A DNA stretch of 64,000 bases. It comes from Rhynchospora pubera. Lineage: Eukaryota; Streptophyta; Magnoliopsida; Poales; Cyperaceae. The translations under genes and the position numbers were made by a program. The notes beneath the pieces were generated by a model. The model was not told the origin of the DNA. It ran no database searches and saw only the letters and a list, made by a program, of their open reading frames with translations. This document shows positions 59,901-64,000 of the stretch, in pieces (the first letter of the stretch is position 1; each line of letters starts with the position of its first letter). The stretch covers positions 48,596,812-48,660,811 of the forward strand of contig CM051461.1 in NCBI GenBank assembly GCA_028095005.1, in the 5' to 3' direction.

Positions 59901-62900
59901 ACCATGGAACTAAAGCCCATTTCCGCGAGTGATGAGAGTATGAGGTCTAATAAATTGGAAATTGATAACTGCAGTTTTGTCATTTTTTGAACAAAATGAA
60001 CACATATAAATATATAATAGACAAAATGAACGTATAGTTGATCAAAATGAAGACATACAAAACAAATAAGTCCAATAAAAATAAGTTGAATATTCATATA
60101 AATATATGAACAAGGATGGCAAAATCTACCAAAATTTGACTCTTCTGCATTTTTTTTATTATTTTCACCACAAAAAATGTTATAAAATTATAAATTCACC
60201 AAATCCTTTTGAATAAAATTTCTAAAAGTGAAACCTAAATAATTTCAAAATTAAATGATTTTGCAGAGAATATTTTTTTAACTAAATACTTTCAAAATAA
60301 GTATTTTTAAAATATATAGAAAAATATTTAAAAATGTAGATTTCAAGACTAAAATAAATGAAAGAAAATTTTGGTAAAACCCAAAGAAATATTTTGGAAA
60401 ACAAAAAGTCAAAATACAAAATTCAAAAGTCAATACCAAAACTTATTCACACCATATTGGTGCTGTGCTCTACACTTTCAAGACTGAAGATAAGGGATCC
60501 TTGCAAGTGCCATGAAGCATTCAAGGATTTTCAAATCAAGTTGTGTTCCTTTTTTGGGGTCGAAATCAACCTCAGGAGGTTTGAAATCAGACTCTTAAAC
60601 AAGTGGCCCTAAAATTTCTCAAGAGTTCTGAAAAGATCATATTCCTAACAAGTGGCTATTGAAAATGTCTCACGAATTTTATAAATATTAAGTTCTCATC
60701 CAGTGACCTCCTTGTCCCGGGAATTCCAAATAATTTCTGACATATTCATTTCAAAAAATCCGCCCACACATTGAATGGGTAGTGCTGCTAATATATATAA
60801 AAGATATATGAAGGCTTGACCTCTATTTTTGCTTCGAAAAAAAAAAAATTTCGGTCCTTTGGCATTTGGGGGCAAAATGTTGGTGCATTTGGGGATAACA
60901 AAAATATTAGTAGCGGAATTTTACTACTTCCAATAACACTCGGCTCAGCAAAAGTAAGGACATAATCCGTAGAAAATTTTAAGGGTCTTACTTTTTTATT
61001 ATGTAAAGGCAGATCACATGAGTATTTTAATTTGACCATTTACCTAAATATCTGTCTTCTATCATCGGTTTGAAAATTTAAAGAAAAAATAGGACTTCGA
61101 CACATCAACACAATTAAATGAATTTCTGAAATTTTGATTCTAAGATATGTTTAAAAACTTAAAACAAAATCTTGAAATGATTGCTGGTAGAGGTGTCAAT
61201 ATCGTACGGTTTTGCAATTTTTCCGTTCTGTTCGGTCTAAATGGAACAAAAATAAAAATGCATATGGATTTTGCTTTCAAAAACGAAACGGAAACATAAC
61301 TTTGTTTTAGAAAAATAGAACGCATAAATGAGAAATTACAATGGAAAATGAATTCATAATTGAAATAGAACGGAACAGAATATATATAAAAGACGGGGGC
61401 TTGACCACTATTTTTCTTCAAAAAAAAAAAAAGAACGGAACGGAAATGAAAAAACATTTATATTTCGTTACCTGGAACGGGTATATTCAGTAGATGTTTA
61501 ATTTCCACGTTTGACACCCCACGCGCGGGTGAGGAGAGAGAAAATTAATTTCTTTTGCTTTTGCTTGATAAAAGATAAAGTTGATTGTGAATGTCAAAAA
61601 TGTCAGAAATTCCTGTTGATGGATTGGATGCACAAGTCTCAAACGTAACGTAATCGTCCCCTGAAAGGGCATTGACAAGTCATATATAATACCCCACAAA
61701 TATTGTACGGACAGAAGCAGAAAGCACCTGCATTTACGAACCCCACGCAACCACATAACAGTGAAATCAAGAATTAAAATTAGTATTTTTAAGTAAATTT
61801 ATTCATTTCTAGATTAACAAATTAATTTAAGATCTCTGTGGATCGTATGAGAATAAAAGTAGGATTAATTATTCTGATTAAAATTGTTAGTCTCAAATTC
61901 TTAAGAATAAGTTTAATCTCAGAATAAAAGTTTTTGTTTAGATGATGTAAGAATAACAATGAGTTTTATCTTTGACCGTTAACAAACTAAAATTTTAATC
62001 TCATTTTTTATTCTAACATCTAGTCAGATTAACTAATCTTATTCTAAATCGAAATAAGCTCTTAATTCTAAACTGTTTGGATTGTCTTTTAATCCAAATT
62101 AACTATTTAGTCAAAAATAGCTCTTATTCCTGACTATCCAATACCACCTTACAAGGTTAAAAATGTCAGAAGCAAATATGGAAACAGAAGAAAAGCAACT
62201 TAACTGCTTGTACGGACACTCGTACATTATTTTGCCAAGAACCTACCAGCTAGAAGATCCAAAGCATTTTGTTAGGTTTAACACTAAGACTCCGTTAGGA
62301 TAATATAAATTAGATAGAATTAGTTATTCGGACTAAAAAATATTATTCCTAAACGATTAAGAATAATTTTTTTGAAATCTAGAGTGTTATTTTTAAGTGG
62401 TCCAATATCTAAATTAAATTCTTATTCCTAAAATGTTTGGATCATCTTTTAAATCCGGATTAAGAATCGTTCATATAATTTTTTTAATCCGAATAAATAA
62501 TCCTAATTTTATTCTTACATGATCCAAACGAAACCTCATTAGCTCTCACCATTAAGTAAAATACAGTTTATCAAAAAGAAGAGTAAATGAAAAAATAATA
62601 GAATATATGATAAAAATCATAACATTAAAAGAAGTAAAAAATTAAAATATATATCTAAAGACAAATATCTCCTTCTTTCTTCAAAATAAAAATAAAAACA
62701 TCATATATGAGTGAGATCGATCAATAACCTGTCGACATCAGCGGAACAATTCGAGAGCAGCACAGAGCAGTCAGAGCCGATGTAGCACGTGTTACACTCA
62801 CACGTGGGCCGCCAGTTGTCTAACACACCATCCACATATGCACGGCCATGACCTGAGCAGGAGATCGCTGCTACCGCCTCGGCCTCCGCAGCAGCACGTC

Positions 62901-63054
62901 GGGTCCAGCTCAGCTCCGAGATGGTTGAACTGGGCCGGGAGGGAGAGTGAAAGGAGAAGTGTTGGCAGAGTAAGAAAATGTTTAGTAGGACTGAGAGTGA
63001 GAACAAAACAAGGTATACATTGGCAGTGGTTTCTCTTGTTAATTGTTCCCTCAT
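56947..63054 (-). CDS. Alliinase/TAR3-4-like PLP enzyme, copy B
   Basis: Five exons: 63054-62729, 58813-58522, 58253-57973, 57865-57579 and 57170-56947. They join in frame to 469 residues. Exons 2 to 5 have exactly the lengths of copy A; exon 1 is one codon shorter. Layout is the same: hydrophobic N-terminus, EGF-like domain (CSGHGRAYVDG, CECNTCYIGSDC), GDPLFLEPYW, FGTGSTQ, SPNNPD and SKLSGHAGSR with PLP lysine 290. By my count protein identity to A is about 76 percent in exon 1, 88 in exon 2, 96 in exon 3 and 91 in exons 4 and 5. Homology continues into introns and the 3' flank, so this is a segmental tandem duplicate. The start is the ATG aligned with copy A; the frame is open further upstream but without family support. 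Both copies look functional; substrate unknown. Confidence 0.92.
60873..60927. repeat. Terminal fragment of the foldback family
   Basis: The string CAAAATGTTGGTGCATTTGG and what follows match the right end of the inverted-repeat element at 37033-37459. It lies inside intron 1 of copy B. Confidence 0.6.
61190..61480. repeat. CGGAACGG-rich element fragment in intron 1 of copy B
   Basis: Repeats of the GGAACGGAA / TTCCGTTCTG type recall the elements at 19284 and 28819. Clear ends were not found. Near 61380-61440 it contains a stretch related to 60790-60855 (TATATATAAAAGA...GGCTTGACC). Confidence 0.5.
61790..62160. other. MITE-like AT-rich block in intron 1 of copy B
   Basis: Repeated GAATAA..GATTAAAAT-type words on both strands suggest an old inverted-repeat element. 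Borders unclear. Confidence 0.35.
62290..62537. mobile_element. MITE-like element in intron 1 of copy B
   Basis: Arms of about 55 bp: GACTCCGTTAGGAT..GTTATTCGGACTAAAAAA on the left, and its inverse ending near GATCCAAACGAAACCTC on the right. The target duplication is unclear. Confidence 0.6.
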
Positions 63055-64000
63055 TTTAGTTTTTCTTTCTTTATTTGGATTTTTTTGGGTAAGGGAGTAA
63101 GGGACTATTAAATAGTATCCCAGAGAGAAAGGAAGAGAGAGGATTATAGAGTAAGAGGTTTTAATAGACGAAGTTTGGATGAGGTTGTTGAATCTCACAG
63201 GAGGTGAGAAGATTCTAATTTCTACTACTGGAATCTCTTATTTGTAACTAAAAAAAAAATCAAGGGATCAGAAAGCAAGCTTTTTTCAAACTTTTAATAG
63301 ATAAAAAAATTTGGGCTGAAGTTGACGTTGATTCTTCAAGAGGAAAGATAAGATTTTTATTTTTATGAGGAGGATAGAAGATCCTATTATTGAATCTCTT
63401 CACTGGAACTAAAATCAATTTGCAACTGAATCATTGTAAAAAAAAAAAAACAAAGAAGCAATTGGAAAAATTCCCAATAATTTTCGTTTAGATGTTTAGA
63501 AATATTTTATCTTTTCTTCTATTATTTTATTTAGAATTAAAATCAATTTACATCCGAGTCCTCGCTATACCGAAAACCAAAAGGAAAATATCCCAAGTTT
63601 TCTTCTAGATGCTAATAAATTACATTTTATCTTTTCTTCCAAAAGATCTTTAGTTTTATGACCTATCAAGTAATTTCAAACCTGAAATAAAACTTTATAT
63701 TCTGTGGAATTTGACGCCCTTATTTAATTCTTTGAAATTGACTCCACATTATGACATGTATGTATTGAAGAAATAATAAAAGAAGAAACACCAAGTCCAC
63801 AGATATGATTCATCCTTGGACGAAATAGAGGCCAAAATCATGTGCAACCTGTATCTAATCAAGCCAGCCAAAAAGGATGCTCAGAATAATCAATATTGAT
63901 CTCATCATAGTAAATTTCCATATTAGAAAGAATATAGCCGTTAAAATCAGATTTATTGCATATATCTTTCCATATGTTGTAAATTGCATATATAGAAAAC
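63055..64000. other. Upstream region of copy B with a diverged tandem repeat
   Basis: Presumed promoter side of copy B. 63408-63520 and 63536-63640 are diverged copies of a roughly 128-bp unit (AAAATCAATTT.CA... to TTTTATCTTTTCTTC). No TATA box is convincing. No gene seen to the window end. Confidence 0.5.

Noticed and set aside
62838..63059. Plus-strand frames over exon 1 of copies A and B (48181-48470 and 62838-63059)
   Set aside because: Antisense shadows of the signal and EGF-domain exon.

Overview
This is nuclear DNA from a flowering plant, most likely a dicot. It is AT-rich, introns follow GT/AG rules, and transposons of almost every plant class are present. The species cannot be named from the sequence. 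Four protein-coding genes look intact. They are an intronless BRI1-type brassinosteroid receptor kinase (5464-8823, +), a two-exon A20/AN1 stress-associated zinc-finger protein (39740-40833, -), and two tandem five-exon genes of the alliinase / tryptophan aminotransferase-related (TAR3/4-like) PLP-enzyme family (42541-48313 and 56947-63054, both -). No rRNA, tRNA or CRISPR array was seen.

Layout. 1-2914: a truncated Ty1/copia derivative, with an exact 111-bp copy of the downstream flank on its left. 3050-5463: upstream region and leader of the receptor gene, with G-box-type motifs and two short upstream ORFs. 9102-18730: a complete 9.6-kb copia-type element on the minus strand with a TTTAC target-site duplication, inserted 279 bp after the receptor stop codon. 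Its LTRs are almost identical but its pol is full of stops. 18731-38430: gene-free and transposon-rich. It holds hAT, Mutator-like, CACTA and foldback elements and two SINEs, many with recognisable target-site duplications, including one element nested in another. 39740-41031: the zinc-finger gene with an ABRE/G-box upstream. 41577-42150: a copia LTR. 42541-63054: the tandem enzyme pair, separated by a UBA5 pseudogene fragment, a 2.5-kb solo LTR, MITEs and a probable relic of a third exon 1.

Functionally, BRI1 perceives brassinosteroid at the cell surface. A20/AN1 proteins act in abiotic stress responses. TAR/alliinase-family enzymes use PLP chemistry on amino acids; the exact reaction of this pair cannot be read from sequence. 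Nothing suggests that these neighbours act in one pathway.

The most interesting points are these. (1) A copia family moved recently although its pol is long dead. (2) Its 3' LTR abuts the 3' end of BRI1 in antisense orientation. (3) A duplication junction carries templated filler DNA. (4) The tandem enzyme pair diverges unevenly, with a fast-changing exon 1. (5) A UBA5 fragment keeps its exon borders but is broken by a frameshift. (6) Two CACTA elements share one architecture but carry different palindromic subterminal repeats.
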